DNA of 57,013 nucleotides from Streptomyces sp. NK15101 (GCF_020400725.1 NZ_JAINVG010000048.1:1-57013); one strand, 5' to 3'. Numbered from the stretch's first letter, positions 27,196 to 35,072 are shown. Translations and numbers: made by a program. The notes: a model not told the origin generated them from the sequence alone.

Positions 27196-27908
27196 GCACG
27201 GGCACGGCCACCGACGCCGTGGTGGAGTTCCGGGCGGTCTCGAAGACGTACCCCGGCGGCGTGACCGCGGTCCGGGACGTGAGCCTGCGCGTCCGGCGGG
27301 GCGAACTCGTCGCGATCGTGGGCCCGTCGGGCTCCGGCAAGTCCAGCATGCTGAACCTGATGGGCAGCCTGGACCGGCCTTCGGCGGGGCACGTCCTGGT
27401 CGACGGTCACGACGTGGCGGAGCTGACGGACCGGGAGGTGTCGGCGCTGCGGGCCACCCGGATCGGCTTCGTCTTCCAGCAGTTCCACCTGGCGGTCGGC
27501 GTCCCGGTCCTGGACTCGGTCGCGGACGGCCTGCTGTACGCCGGGGTCCCGCTGCGGCGCCGCCGGGCGCGGGCGGCGGCGGCGCTCACCCGGGTCGGGC
27601 TCGGTCACCGCGTCCACCACCTGCCGCACCAGCTCTCCGGCGGCGAGCGTCAACGGGTCGCCGTGGCACGGGCGGTGGTCGGCGGGCCGGCGGTGCTGCT
27701 GGCGGACGAGCCGACGGGAAACCTGGACTCCGCGTCGGGGGCGGCCGTCCTGTCGCTCCTGCGGGAGCTGCACGCCTCGGGCACGACCGTCGTCGTCATC
27801 ACCCACGACCGGGAGATCGCGGCCGCCCTCCCCCGCCGCATCGAGATGCGCGACGGCCGGGTGGTGGCGGACCACTCCACGGAACCCGCGATCGGAGCGC
27901 ACGGATGA
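27192..27908 (+). CDS. MacB-type ABC transporter ATPase
   Basis: The protein has 238 residues with Walker A 'GPSGSGKSS', Q-loop 'FVFQQFHL', signature 'LSGGERQRVAVARA' and Walker B 'VLLADEPTGNLD', followed by 'VVITHD'. This is the MacB/LolD/FtsE branch, which energises extrusion by FtsX-like permeases. The GTG overlaps the adaptor stop (GTGA) and its stop overlaps the permease start (ATGA), so the three pump parts are made together. Confidence 0.9.
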   Translation: MSTGTATDAVVEFRAVSKTYPGGVTAVRDVSLRVRRGELVAIVGPSGSGKSSMLNLMGSLDRPSAGHVLVDGHDVAELTDREVSALRATRIGFVFQQFHLAVGVPVLDSVADGLLYAGVPLRRRRARAAAALTRVGLGHRVHHLPHQLSGGERQRVAVARAVVGGPAVLLADEPTGNLDSASGAAVLSLLRELHASGTTVVVITHDREIAAALPRRIEMRDGRVVADHSTEPAIGAHG

Positions 27909-29137
27909 TCCCCGCCCCCCGAGGGAGAAGGAGCACGCGGAACGAGCGGGACGCGCTCCGCCCGGCCCGGCTGCGGCCCGCCGACGTCGTCCGGCTCGGC
28001 GGCACCGGCCTGCGCACCCGCCCGCTGCGGGTGTTCCTCTCCGCGCTCGGCATCGCGATCGGCGTGGCCGCCATGATCGCCGTGGTCGGCATCTCCGGCT
28101 CGGGCCAGGCGGAGGTGGACCGCCGGCTCGACGCGCTCGGCACCAACCTGCTGCGGGTCGCGCCCGGAGCCACCCTGGGCGGGGGGAAGACGAAGCTCCC
28201 GGCCGAGGCGGTGCGGATGATCGACCGCATCCCGCCGGTGCGCGAGGTCGCCGCCACCGGCGCGACCGAAGCGAAGATCTACCGCAACGAACGGATCGCG
28301 GTCGGCCGCACCGGCTCCCTCGCCGTCCTGGCGGCTGACGACGGCCTCCTCCCGGCCGTCGGCGGCCGGGTGCGGCGGGGCCGCTGGCTGGACGCGGCGA
28401 CCGAGCGCTATCCGGCGGTCGTGCTCGGCGCGACGGCGGCCCAGCGGCTCGACGTGTACACCCCGGGCACCCGGGTCTGGATCGGCGGCCGCTGGTTCTC
28501 CCTGGTCGGCGTCCTCGATCCCGTACCGCTCGCCCCGGAGCTGGACGCCGCGGCGCTCGTCGGCTGGCCGGCGGCCCGGACGTACCTGCGGTTCGACGGC
28601 CATCCCTCGACCGTGTACGTCCGCACCGAGGACAGCGCCGTCGCGGCGGTACGGGGGGTGCTGGCGGCGACGGCGAACCCGGCGAAGCCCGGGGAGGTGC
28701 AGGTCTCGCGCCCGTCGGACGCGCTGGCGGCCCGCGAGGCGACCGAGTCGGCGCTGACCGGGCTGCTGCTCGGCCTCGGCGGGGTCGCGCTCCTGGTGGG
28801 CGGGGTCGGCGTCGGCAACACGATGGTGATCTCCGTGCTCGAACGGCGCCCGGAGATCGGGCTGCGCCGGGCCCTCGGCGCGACCCGGGGCCAGATCCGC
28901 ACCCAGTTCGTCACGGAGTCCCTGCTCCTGTCGGTGATCGGCGGGTTCGGCGGGACCGTCCTCGGGACGGTGATCACCGCCGCGTACGCGCTGAGCCGGG
29001 GGTGGCCGACGGTCGTCCCGGTGTGGGCGACGGCGGCCGGGGTGGGGGCGACGCTGGTGATCGGGATGCTCGCCGGGCTCTATCCGGCGGTCCGGGCGAG
29101 CCGTCTGGAACCGACGGTGGCCCTGGCCGGCACCTGA
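27905..29137 (+). CDS. MacB/FtsX-type ABC transporter permease
   Basis: The protein has 410 residues. The first helix is at about 38-60, followed by a large extracytoplasmic MacB_PCD domain (about 65-265) and three C-terminal helices with the FtsX signature 'ERRPEIGLRRALGATRGQI'. It would form the export pump with the ATPase and adaptor. In a Gram-positive cell such pumps usually move peptides, antibiotics or envelope lipids, or carry out mechanotransmission. The substrate is not evident here. A hairpin terminator follows. Confidence 0.88.
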   Translation: MIPAPRGRRSTRNERDALRPARLRPADVVRLGGTGLRTRPLRVFLSALGIAIGVAAMIAVVGISGSGQAEVDRRLDALGTNLLRVAPGATLGGGKTKLPAEAVRMIDRIPPVREVAATGATEAKIYRNERIAVGRTGSLAVLAADDGLLPAVGGRVRRGRWLDAATERYPAVVLGATAAQRLDVYTPGTRVWIGGRWFSLVGVLDPVPLAPELDAAALVGWPAARTYLRFDGHPSTVYVRTEDSAVAAVRGVLAATANPAKPGEVQVSRPSDALAAREATESALTGLLLGLGGVALLVGGVGVGNTMVISVLERRPEIGLRRALGATRGQIRTQFVTESLLLSVIGGFGGTVLGTVITAAYALSRGWPTVVPVWATAAGVGATLVIGMLAGLYPAVRASRLEPTVALAGT

Positions 29138-29150
29138 CGCACGCACCCCC

Positions 29151-29206
29151 CGGGAAGCGGCCAACCTGGTCCGGGCACCGTCCCGGGCCGGACTGGCCGC
29201 TTCCCG
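29151..29206 (+). terminator. Terminator of the lipoprotein-adaptor-ABC operon
   Basis: A perfect 13-bp stem (29151-29163 with 29194-29206) closes a 30-nt loop that itself contains a CCGGG/CCCGG hairpin. It lies 13 bp after the permease stop. Confidence 0.65.
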
Positions 29207-29460
29207 GTGCTGCCCGGTCCGCCGGAACCGGGAAATCCGGCGGACCGGAAGTACGTCGCCCCGCTCTCCGTTCCCCGTCACGGCTCCGGAATCCGGGCGA
29301 CCGGAGGAATCCGGCGTGTCACGGCGGCGCGCGCAACAGTCCGGAAACAATTCCCCGGCCCCACCGGAAAAGCATCGCCGAAAAGCAGCCGTCGCCGCGG
29401 CCGCCCATTGAACGAATTCTCTCCGTCGGGCAATTCTTTCTCCGCACTCGAACGAACCGG

Positions 29461-29485
29461 CCCGCCCGGCGCAGCGCCGGGCGGG
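29461..29485 (+). other. Perfect GC hairpin in the 5' leader of the SH3-like gene
   Basis: CCCGCCCGGCGC and its exact complement are separated by a single A, giving a very stable stem ending 26 nt before the ATG, close to the AGGAGA site. No T-run follows, so it is more likely a leader or attenuator structure than a simple terminator. Confidence 0.5.
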
Positions 29486-29511
29486 AACGACCAAGAGTTC
29501 AGGAGAGATTG

Positions 29512-29877
29512 ATGCGTCTTCGGACGAAACTCGCCGCGGTGGCCGTCGGTGCCGTCGCGGCCACCGGCGGCCTTGTCCTGCCGACCACGGCGGCGGTGGC
29601 CGCACCGGAAGGTGCGGCCGCCTGCTACAGCCCCGGCTGGTCGAACAAGGACGGCCGTGCCGGCAGCACGAACACGAACTACGTGAACATCCGCACCGGC
29701 CCGACGACCGAGTGCGTCTCGCTCGGCCAGGCGCAGGCGAGCCACAGCCTCACCCTGCACTGCTGGGTGTCCGGCCAGGACGGCACGTGGTCGCACGTCC
29801 GGGACAACAGCACCGGCGTCTCGGGCTGGATCAAGGACAGCCTGCTGAACGGTTACGGGTCCAACGTTCCCTGCTGA
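29512..29877 (+). CDS. Small secreted SH3-like domain protein
   Basis: The protein has 121 residues with a signal peptide at about 1-32 ('TTAAVAAPEG'). The mature part reads as one bacterial SH3 fold: 'NYVNIRTGPTTECVSLGQ', 'LHCWVSGQDGTWSHVRD', 'GVSGWIKDSLL'. Four cysteines, including one in the C-terminal 'NVPC', suggest two disulfides. Such domains often bind cell wall. AGGAGA precedes the ATG. The last 25 bp overlap the 3' end of the histidine kinase gene on the other strand. It sits between the ABC operon and the two-component system and may act with them. Confidence 0.8.
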   Translation: MRLRTKLAAVAVGAVAATGGLVLPTTAAVAAPEGAAACYSPGWSNKDGRAGSTNTNYVNIRTGPTTECVSLGQAQASHSLTLHCWVSGQDGTWSHVRDNSTGVSGWIKDSLLNGYGSNVPC

Positions 29878-31550
29878 TCCCGCGTCCCGCTGCCGGCCCC
29901 GCCCCGCGGGGCCGGCAGCACCACCGTGAACACGGAGCCCACGCCCACCTCGGACGTCACCTCGACGGCCCCGTGATGGTCCGCCACGATCTGCCGGGCG
30001 ATCGAGAGCCCGAGCCCGCTGCCGCCGGTGGCCCGGCCGCGCGACGCGTCGGCCCGCCAGAAGCGGTCGAAGAGGCGGGGCAGGTCGGCGGCCGGGATGC
30101 CGCTGCCGGTGTCCCTGACCGCGATCCGCACCATCTCGTCCCGCTCCTCCAGTTCGAGCCGCACCCCGCCCCCCGGGGCCGTGTGCCGCACCGCGTTGTC
30201 GACGAGGTTCCCCAGGGCCTGGCGCAGCCGGTCCGGGTCCCCGTGCAGCCGTACGGTGCCGGGTCCGGCGCCCATGACCTCCAGGGCGACCCCGGCCGCC
30301 GCGGCCCGGGCGCTGTGCGCGGTCCGGCAGGCCTCGACCAGTTCGCGGGCGTCCAGCGACCTGCGGTGGTACGTGAGCGCGCCGGCCTCCGCGAGGGCCA
30401 GGTCCTGGAGGTCGTCCACGATCCGCTGCTGGAGCAGCACCTCCTCGTGGAGCGAGTCGAGCAGTTCGGCGTCGGCCTCCAGGACCCCGTCCTGGAGGGC
30501 CTCCAGGTAGCCGCGCAGGTTGGCGAGCGGGGTGCGCAGCTCGTGGGCGATGTCCCCGACGAGCCGGCGCTGCCGCTCCTCGCTGTCCTGGAGGGAGTCG
30601 GCCATCCGGTTGAAGGACCGGCCGAGCTCCCCGATCTCGTCCTTGCCGGAGGCGGGCACCCTGCGCCCCAGGTCGCCCTCGCCGAGCCCCCGGGAGGCTG
30701 CCGTGAGGGCGCGCACGGGGCGCAGCACGGCCCGGCTGAGGAGCAGCGCGCAGGCGAGCGCGGCGGCGGCGACCCCGGCGGCGACGAGCGCGGTCGGGCC
30801 GACGGCCAGGGTCTGCCCGGCGTCGTCGACGGCGCCGAGGCGGACGGTGAGCGGCTGGGGGCCGACGGCGGCGGTGCGCTCGGTGAAGACCCGCTGGAGG
30901 CAACGGTGCAGCGCGGGGGGCTGGGTGGCGCGGCACACGGCGGTGGCGGCGTAGTTCTCCCTCTCCACGGCGTTCGACACGCTCCCGGCGCGGGCGCAGG
31001 AGGCCGAACCGGCGGGGGCTCCGGGCGCCTTGCCGCCGTCCCCGAGGACGGGCACGCCGTACTTGCCGGGCCGGACGGTGACGGTGTGCCCGGCGCGGGT
31101 GAGGCAGGCGGCGTACGTCACGCCCGCCGCGTACTCGTGGATCATGGTGCCGGTGACCTTGGCGAGCGAGCCGGGGTCGAAGCTCTCGGGCAGGTCCAGC
31201 CGGGGCCGGGGGTCGACGAGCAGCGGGGGCGCGGTGCCGCCGGGGCGCGGGTCGCGGCCGAGGAGCGCGTCGGAGTCGGCGATCTGGCCCTGGCTGCCGG
31301 TGCCGATGCGGATGCGCTGTCCGGTCTCCCGGCTGAGGCCGCGGACCGTGGCGGCGACCCCGTCCCAGGTGCCGTGGGTCGAGCCGTAGGCGTGGAGTTC
31401 GCCGGTGATCCGGGCGACGGACTGGCGGTCGGCGGCGGCGGACTCGCGGAGCTGGCCGGTGACCTGCCGCAGGGTCAGCCAGGCGGTGGCGGCGGTGGCG
31501 GCCACGGCGACGAGGAGGACGAGCGCGAAGACCCGCAGCCTGAAGCTCAC
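29853..31550 (-). CDS. Sensor histidine kinase
   Basis: The protein has 565 residues. TM1 is at about 7-26, with an extracytoplasmic sensor of about 220 residues up to TM2 (about 249-272). HAMP follows, then HisKA with 'HELRTP' (His336) and an ATPase domain with 'NLVDNAVRHT', 'DTGSGI' and 'GGSGLGLSIA'. The sensor has four cysteines (149, 185, 206, 217), suggesting two disulfides. The GTG overlaps the response-regulator stop (GTGA at 31547-31550), so kinase and regulator are coupled. It is convergent with the SH3-like gene. Confidence 0.9.
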   Translation of the reverse strand: MSFRLRVFALVLLVAVAATAATAWLTLRQVTGQLRESAAADRQSVARITGELHAYGSTHGTWDGVAATVRGLSRETGQRIRIGTGSQGQIADSDALLGRDPRPGGTAPPLLVDPRPRLDLPESFDPGSLAKVTGTMIHEYAAGVTYAACLTRAGHTVTVRPGKYGVPVLGDGGKAPGAPAGSASCARAGSVSNAVERENYAATAVCRATQPPALHRCLQRVFTERTAAVGPQPLTVRLGAVDDAGQTLAVGPTALVAAGVAAAALACALLLSRAVLRPVRALTAASRGLGEGDLGRRVPASGKDEIGELGRSFNRMADSLQDSEERQRRLVGDIAHELRTPLANLRGYLEALQDGVLEADAELLDSLHEEVLLQQRIVDDLQDLALAEAGALTYHRRSLDARELVEACRTAHSARAAAAGVALEVMGAGPGTVRLHGDPDRLRQALGNLVDNAVRHTAPGGGVRLELEERDEMVRIAVRDTGSGIPAADLPRLFDRFWRADASRGRATGGSGLGLSIARQIVADHHGAVEVTSEVGVGSVFTVVLPAPRGGAGSGTRDQQGTLDP

Positions 31551-32248
31551 CGCCCGGCCCCCTCCGAGAGCCGGTAGCCCCGCCCGTACACGGTCTCCAG
31601 GTGCCGGGGCCGGGCCGGATCGGCCTCCATCTTCAGCCGGAGGTTGCGGACGTGGACGTCGACCGTGCGCTCCAGGACGTCGCTGTCGAAGCCGAAGACC
31701 CGCTCGATGATCTGCGCCCGGGTGAAGACCCGGCCCGGCTCGCGGGCGAGGACCTCCAGGAGGGAGAACTCCTTCGAGGTGAGGGCCACCGGCCGGCCGG
31801 CGACCCGGACCTCGAAGCGGGCGGTGTCGAGCTCGACCGCGCCGACGCGCAGCAGCTCGTCCCGGGCGGCGGCGCCGGTCGCCCGGGACCGGCGGAGCAG
31901 GGCGCGGACCCGGGCGGTGAGCTCGCGCGGGCTGTACGGCTTGGTGAGGTAGTCGTCGGCGCCGAGGTCCAGGCCGAGGAGCATGTCCTCCTCGGTGCTG
32001 CGGGCGGTGAGCAGCAGGATCGGGACGTCGGATCCCTCGGAGCGCAGAATGCGGCACACGTCGAGGCCGTCGACGAAAGGCAGCATCACGTCGAGAACGA
32101 CGAGATCCGGCCGTACGGAACGCACCCGTTCCAATGCGGAACGCCCATCGGCGACGACCTGGACGGCATTTCCCTCCCGCTCCAGATAGATCCGAATCAG
32201 CCGTGACTGCTTTTCGTCGTCCTCGGCGACGAGAATGCGCGCGTTCAC
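31547..32248 (-). CDS. OmpR-family response regulator
   Basis: The protein has 233 residues. The receiver domain has acidic Asp10/Asp11, phosphoacceptor Asp53, Thr81 and Lys103. The winged-helix C-terminal domain shows 'LTSKEFSLLEVLAREPGRVFTR' and 'ERTVDVHVRNLRLKM'. The GTG at 32248 is preferred to a TTG one codon upstream, and GGGGGGA precedes it. As an OmpR-type protein it should bind direct repeats like those at 25168-25186. Its upstream region now borders the integrated element. Confidence 0.9.
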   Translation of the reverse strand: MNARILVAEDDEKQSRLIRIYLEREGNAVQVVADGRSALERVRSVRPDLVVLDVMLPFVDGLDVCRILRSEGSDVPILLLTARSTEEDMLLGLDLGADDYLTKPYSPRELTARVRALLRRSRATGAAARDELLRVGAVELDTARFEVRVAGRPVALTSKEFSLLEVLAREPGRVFTRAQIIERVFGFDSDVLERTVDVHVRNLRLKMEADPARPRHLETVYGRGYRLSEGAGR

Positions 32249-32310
32249 CAAATCCCCCCACCCGGATCCGTCAATTCACAGCACGGTACCGCGCGGGACC
32301 GGTGGACCGG

Positions 32311-32353
32311 CCTACAAGTCGTAGACGGCGGTCACGGGGGCGTGGTCGCTCCA
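32311..32353. repeat. Left copy of the xthA 3' end (putative attL side)
   Basis: On the minus strand this 43-bp segment encodes WSDHAPVTAVYDL and a stop, the last residues of an exonuclease III. It matches 34262-34304 at 35 of 43 positions, and the differences are mostly at third codon positions. The identity ends abruptly at the shared CTCCA. No start codon or complete gene is attached to it. Confidence 0.75.
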
Positions 32354-32445
32354 GGGTCCTCGTGGGCGGAGACCGGCGATCTGATAGTCGACCCATGGCG
32401 CGATCGACTTGGAGATGCAGTTAGCCCAAGGAGGGAACAATCCAT

Positions 32446-33981
32446 ATGATTAATATTAATAACGCTCATTCAGGGTTACGGGCACTCATCGCGGTACGAC
32501 TGAGCGTCAGATCCGACGAATCGACGTCGCCCAAACGCCAGCGGGAAGCCTGCGAGGCGGAGGCCAAGCACCTTGGAGCCGAGGTCGTCGGCCACGCGGA
32601 GGACCTGGATGTCTCCGCCACCCGGACCACTCCGTTCGAACGGCCGGAACTGGGCGACTGGCTTGCCGGGCCCGACGACTTCGACGTGATCGTCTGGTGG
32701 CGGCTCGACCGCGCCGTCCGCTCCATGGGAGACATGGCCGAACTGACCCGCTGGGCCAAGCGCCACGGCAAACGTCTGGTCTTCGCGGAGGGCCCGGGAG
32801 GCAGTTCCCTGGAACTGGACATGACCTCGATCATGTCCGAATTGATCACCATGCTTCTGGCCTTCGCCGCGCAGATGGAAGAGCAGGCCATCAAGGAGCG
32901 CATCACGAGCGCCAACGCGGCGCTGCGGGCGATGGGGCGGTACTCCGGAGGGCTCCCGCCGTACGGATACACACCCGTGCAGCGTCCAGCCGGCGAGGGA
33001 TGGACCCTGGCCCAAGACCCGCAGCGCGTCGAAGCCGTCGAAACGATGATCCGGATGCTGTTGGACGGCAACGCTCCGAACGCCATCGCGCTCCACCTGA
33101 ACAGCGAAGGCATCCTGACACCCCGCGACTGGAACGACGTCCGGCAAGGGCGAACCCCGAAGGGGCGCAAGTGGGTCGGCCAGACCGTCAAACGCGTGCT
33201 CCTGTCCCCGTCGCTCCTCGGCCACCAGATCCACGCGGGCTCCGTCGTACGGGACGGCAACGGCCTGCCGGTGAGCATCACCCCCGGCCCGATCCTGACG
33301 CGAGACCGGTTCGAGCAGATCAAGAACGCGCTGGGTGAACGCCCCAAGGGGGCCGCAGGAAACCGCAAGGACACCGGCGCACTCCTGCTCGGCGTTCTGC
33401 ACTGCGCCTCCTGCAAGGGCCGCATGTACCGGGTACCCGCACACGACTACTCGGTCTACGTCTGCCGGGCCCGCACCAAAGGACTCCTCTGCGATGCCCC
33501 CGCAGCCGTCAAGACCGACTGGGTGGAGGAGTACACAGAGCGAGAGTTCCTGAAGGAGCGGGGAGGGTTCCCCGTACTGGAACGGGTGACATACCCGGGT
33601 TACGACCCCCGTCCCGAACTGGAGGAGATCACCACTGAACTCCGCGAGCTGTACGCCGTCCGCAACTCACGACGATCGCGTGTCGGCCTCGCCATCTGGC
33701 AGGAGCAGGTGGACGCACTGGAGGGCCGCGCCGAGGTCCTGGAAGCGACTCCGGTGCAGAAGGAACGCACAGAGCTGGTTTCCACGGGCAAGACCTACGC
33801 CGATCACTGGAGGGTCGGCGACTCCAGGGAACGACGGTCCATGCTGCTCGACACGGGAACCCGCCTGGAGTGCGCGAAGGGCCGGCGAGGGGGACGCCCC
33901 GCGGACATGAAGCGCCGCGCGCTGGAACGCTTGTCGATCAACTTTCCCCGGCCGGGAGAACAGCAACGACAGACGGCGTGA
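32446..33981 (+). CDS. Large serine recombinase (integrase)
   Basis: The protein has 511 residues. The resolvase-type catalytic domain comes first, with nucleophile Ser20 in 'AVRLSV' and 'RLDRAVRS' further on. A recombinase domain follows ('GGLPPYGYTPV', 'NSEGILTPRDWND', 'RVLLSPSLLGH'). A zinc-ribbon segment with four cysteines comes next ('LHCASCKGRM', 'YVCRARTKGLLC'), then a helical C-terminus with coiled-coil character. AAGGAGG lies 9 nt before the ATG. Codon 11 (32476-32478) is TTA, the bldA-dependent leucine codon. The start region is AT-rich, unlike its neighbours, which supports horizontal origin. Confidence 0.9.
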   Translation: MININNAHSGLRALIAVRLSVRSDESTSPKRQREACEAEAKHLGAEVVGHAEDLDVSATRTTPFERPELGDWLAGPDDFDVIVWWRLDRAVRSMGDMAELTRWAKRHGKRLVFAEGPGGSSLELDMTSIMSELITMLLAFAAQMEEQAIKERITSANAALRAMGRYSGGLPPYGYTPVQRPAGEGWTLAQDPQRVEAVETMIRMLLDGNAPNAIALHLNSEGILTPRDWNDVRQGRTPKGRKWVGQTVKRVLLSPSLLGHQIHAGSVVRDGNGLPVSITPGPILTRDRFEQIKNALGERPKGAAGNRKDTGALLLGVLHCASCKGRMYRVPAHDYSVYVCRARTKGLLCDAPAAVKTDWVEEYTEREFLKERGGFPVLERVTYPGYDPRPELEEITTELRELYAVRNSRRSRVGLAIWQEQVDALEGRAEVLEATPVQKERTELVSTGKTYADHWRVGDSRERRSMLLDTGTRLECAKGRRGGRPADMKRRALERLSINFPRPGEQQRQTA

Positions 33982-34261
33982 GTGCCGCTCACAGCGACAG
34001 GGCGATGACGCTGCCGGTGGCGGATGCACCCTCGTCCTCACGGGCAAGGCGAGCGGCAGGAGCACGGACCGCCCGGAGTCGTCGGCAGCCCTGGCCCTCG
34101 CGTAAACGCCGGAAGCGCCCCGCCCCAGCCCTGGGGCCCAGAACGGGCCGAGGGTGGGGCCTTCCGGGTCCCGCCCGGCAGCCTGAAGCGCGCTCAACGC
34201 CCCGCATGCGGCTCGCCCTGCGGCGGACAGGACAGACGGACGGGACTTCCGGCAGCCGCTC

Positions 34262-34304
34262 CCTACAGGTCGAACACGGCCGTCACCGGCGCGTGATCAC
34301 TCCA
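34262..34304. repeat. Right copy of the xthA 3' end (putative attR side)
   Basis: This segment forms the final codons of the intact xthA (WSDHAPVTAVFDL and stop). It pairs with 32311-32353 as an imperfect direct repeat (35/43 identical). To the right of CTCCA the sequence continues as the rest of xthA. Confidence 0.75.
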
Positions 34305-35066
34305 CCGCTCCGCATGGCTCGCCGCCCGCTCCACGTACGCCTTCACGCACCGCTCGGCCAGGCGCGGCGTACCGACGATCAGATCGATCCTCCAACCGGT
34401 GTCGTTGTCGAAGGCGCGCCCGCGGTAGGACCACCAGGAGTAGGGCCCCTCCTGGTCGGGGTGGAGCGCCCGCACGACGTCCACGTACCCTCCGTCGCCC
34501 TCGTCGAGCACCCGGGAGAGCCACTCTCGCTCCTCGGGCAGGAACCCGGCGTTCTTCTTGTTGGCCTTCCAGTTCTTGAGGTCGGCCTCACGGTGGGCGA
34601 TGTTCCAGTCGCCGCAGACGACGACCTCGCGCCCGTCGGCGGCGGCGCGGGTCCTGAGCTCCTTCAGGTACGGCAGGAACTCGCTCATGAACCGGTACTT
34701 CTCGTCCTGACGCTCGGTGCCGACCTCGCCGGAGGGCAGGTAGAGGCTGGCGACGGTCACGCCGGGCAGGTCGGCCTCGACGTACCGGCCGCTGGAGTCG
34801 AACTCGGCGGAGCCGAAGCCGATCCGCACGGCGTCGGGCTCGCGGCGCGTGTAGAGGGAGACGCCGGCGCGGCCCTTGGCCGCGGCGGGGGCGTGGACGG
34901 TGAACCAGCCCTCGGGGCTTCCCACGCCCTCGGGCAGCTGCGCCTCCTCGGCGCGCACCTCCTGGAGGCAGACGGCGTCGGCGGAGGTGCCGGCCAGCCA
35001 CTCGACGAAGCCCTTCTTGGCGGCGGCGCGGAGGCCATTGACATTCACGCTGGTCACAGTGAGCAT
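34263..35066 (-). CDS. xthA: Exodeoxyribonuclease III
   Basis: The protein has 267 residues and belongs to the endonuclease/exonuclease/phosphatase family; it repairs abasic sites and blocked 3' ends. Visible motifs are 'SVNVNGLR' (Asn8), 'CLQEVRAEE' (metal-binding Glu36), 'YLPSGEVG', 'VCGDWNIAHREADLKN' and the C-terminal 'SDHAPV' holding the catalytic Asp-His pair. Its last 13 codons lie in the right-hand repeat of the integrase element, so the C-terminus, including that pair, may have been supplied by the element. A -10-like TATTCT lies 6 nt before the ATG, suggesting a leaderless mRNA. It is divergent from a GNAT gene. Confidence 0.92.
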   Translation of the reverse strand: MLTVTSVNVNGLRAAAKKGFVEWLAGTSADAVCLQEVRAEEAQLPEGVGSPEGWFTVHAPAAAKGRAGVSLYTRREPDAVRIGFGSAEFDSSGRYVEADLPGVTVASLYLPSGEVGTERQDEKYRFMSEFLPYLKELRTRAAADGREVVVCGDWNIAHREADLKNWKANKKNAGFLPEEREWLSRVLDEGDGGYVDVVRALHPDQEGPYSWWSYRGRAFDNDTGWRIDLIVGTPRLAERCVKAYVERAASHAERWSDHAPVTAVFDL

Positions 35067-35072
35067 CCCGGG

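Larger units (their letters stand above)
29138..29511. other. Intergenic region with terminator, AT-richer promoter area and leader hairpin
   Basis: No gene is supported in these 374 bp. The left part holds the operon terminator (29151-29206). From about 29300 the G+C content falls and a possible promoter appears (TTGAAC at 29408, CAATTC at 29431). A perfect hairpin at 29461-29485 precedes the SH3-like gene. Confidence 0.6.
32349..34304. mobile_element. Integrase-only element inserted in the 3' end of xthA
   Basis: The segment between the two CTCCA boundaries (about 1.95 kb) contains one complete gene, a large serine recombinase, and no phage structural, replication or transfer gene. The flanks are diverged copies of the xthA C-terminal coding sequence. 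The simplest reading is site-specific integration inside that 3' end: the right boundary restores a full xthA frame and the displaced end remains at the left. It may be a minimal element or the remnant of a larger prophage or ICE after internal deletion. Confidence 0.65.

Noticed and set aside
20883..32248. Secondary-metabolite gene cluster
   Set aside because: No PKS, NRPS, terpene, RiPP precursor or tailoring set is present. The monooxygenase operon and the ABC export module are separate transcription units.
33982..34261. A further gene between the integrase and xthA
   Set aside because: The short frames here on both strands are Arg/Pro-rich, lack ribosome sites and have no motif. I treat this as the non-coding right arm of the element.
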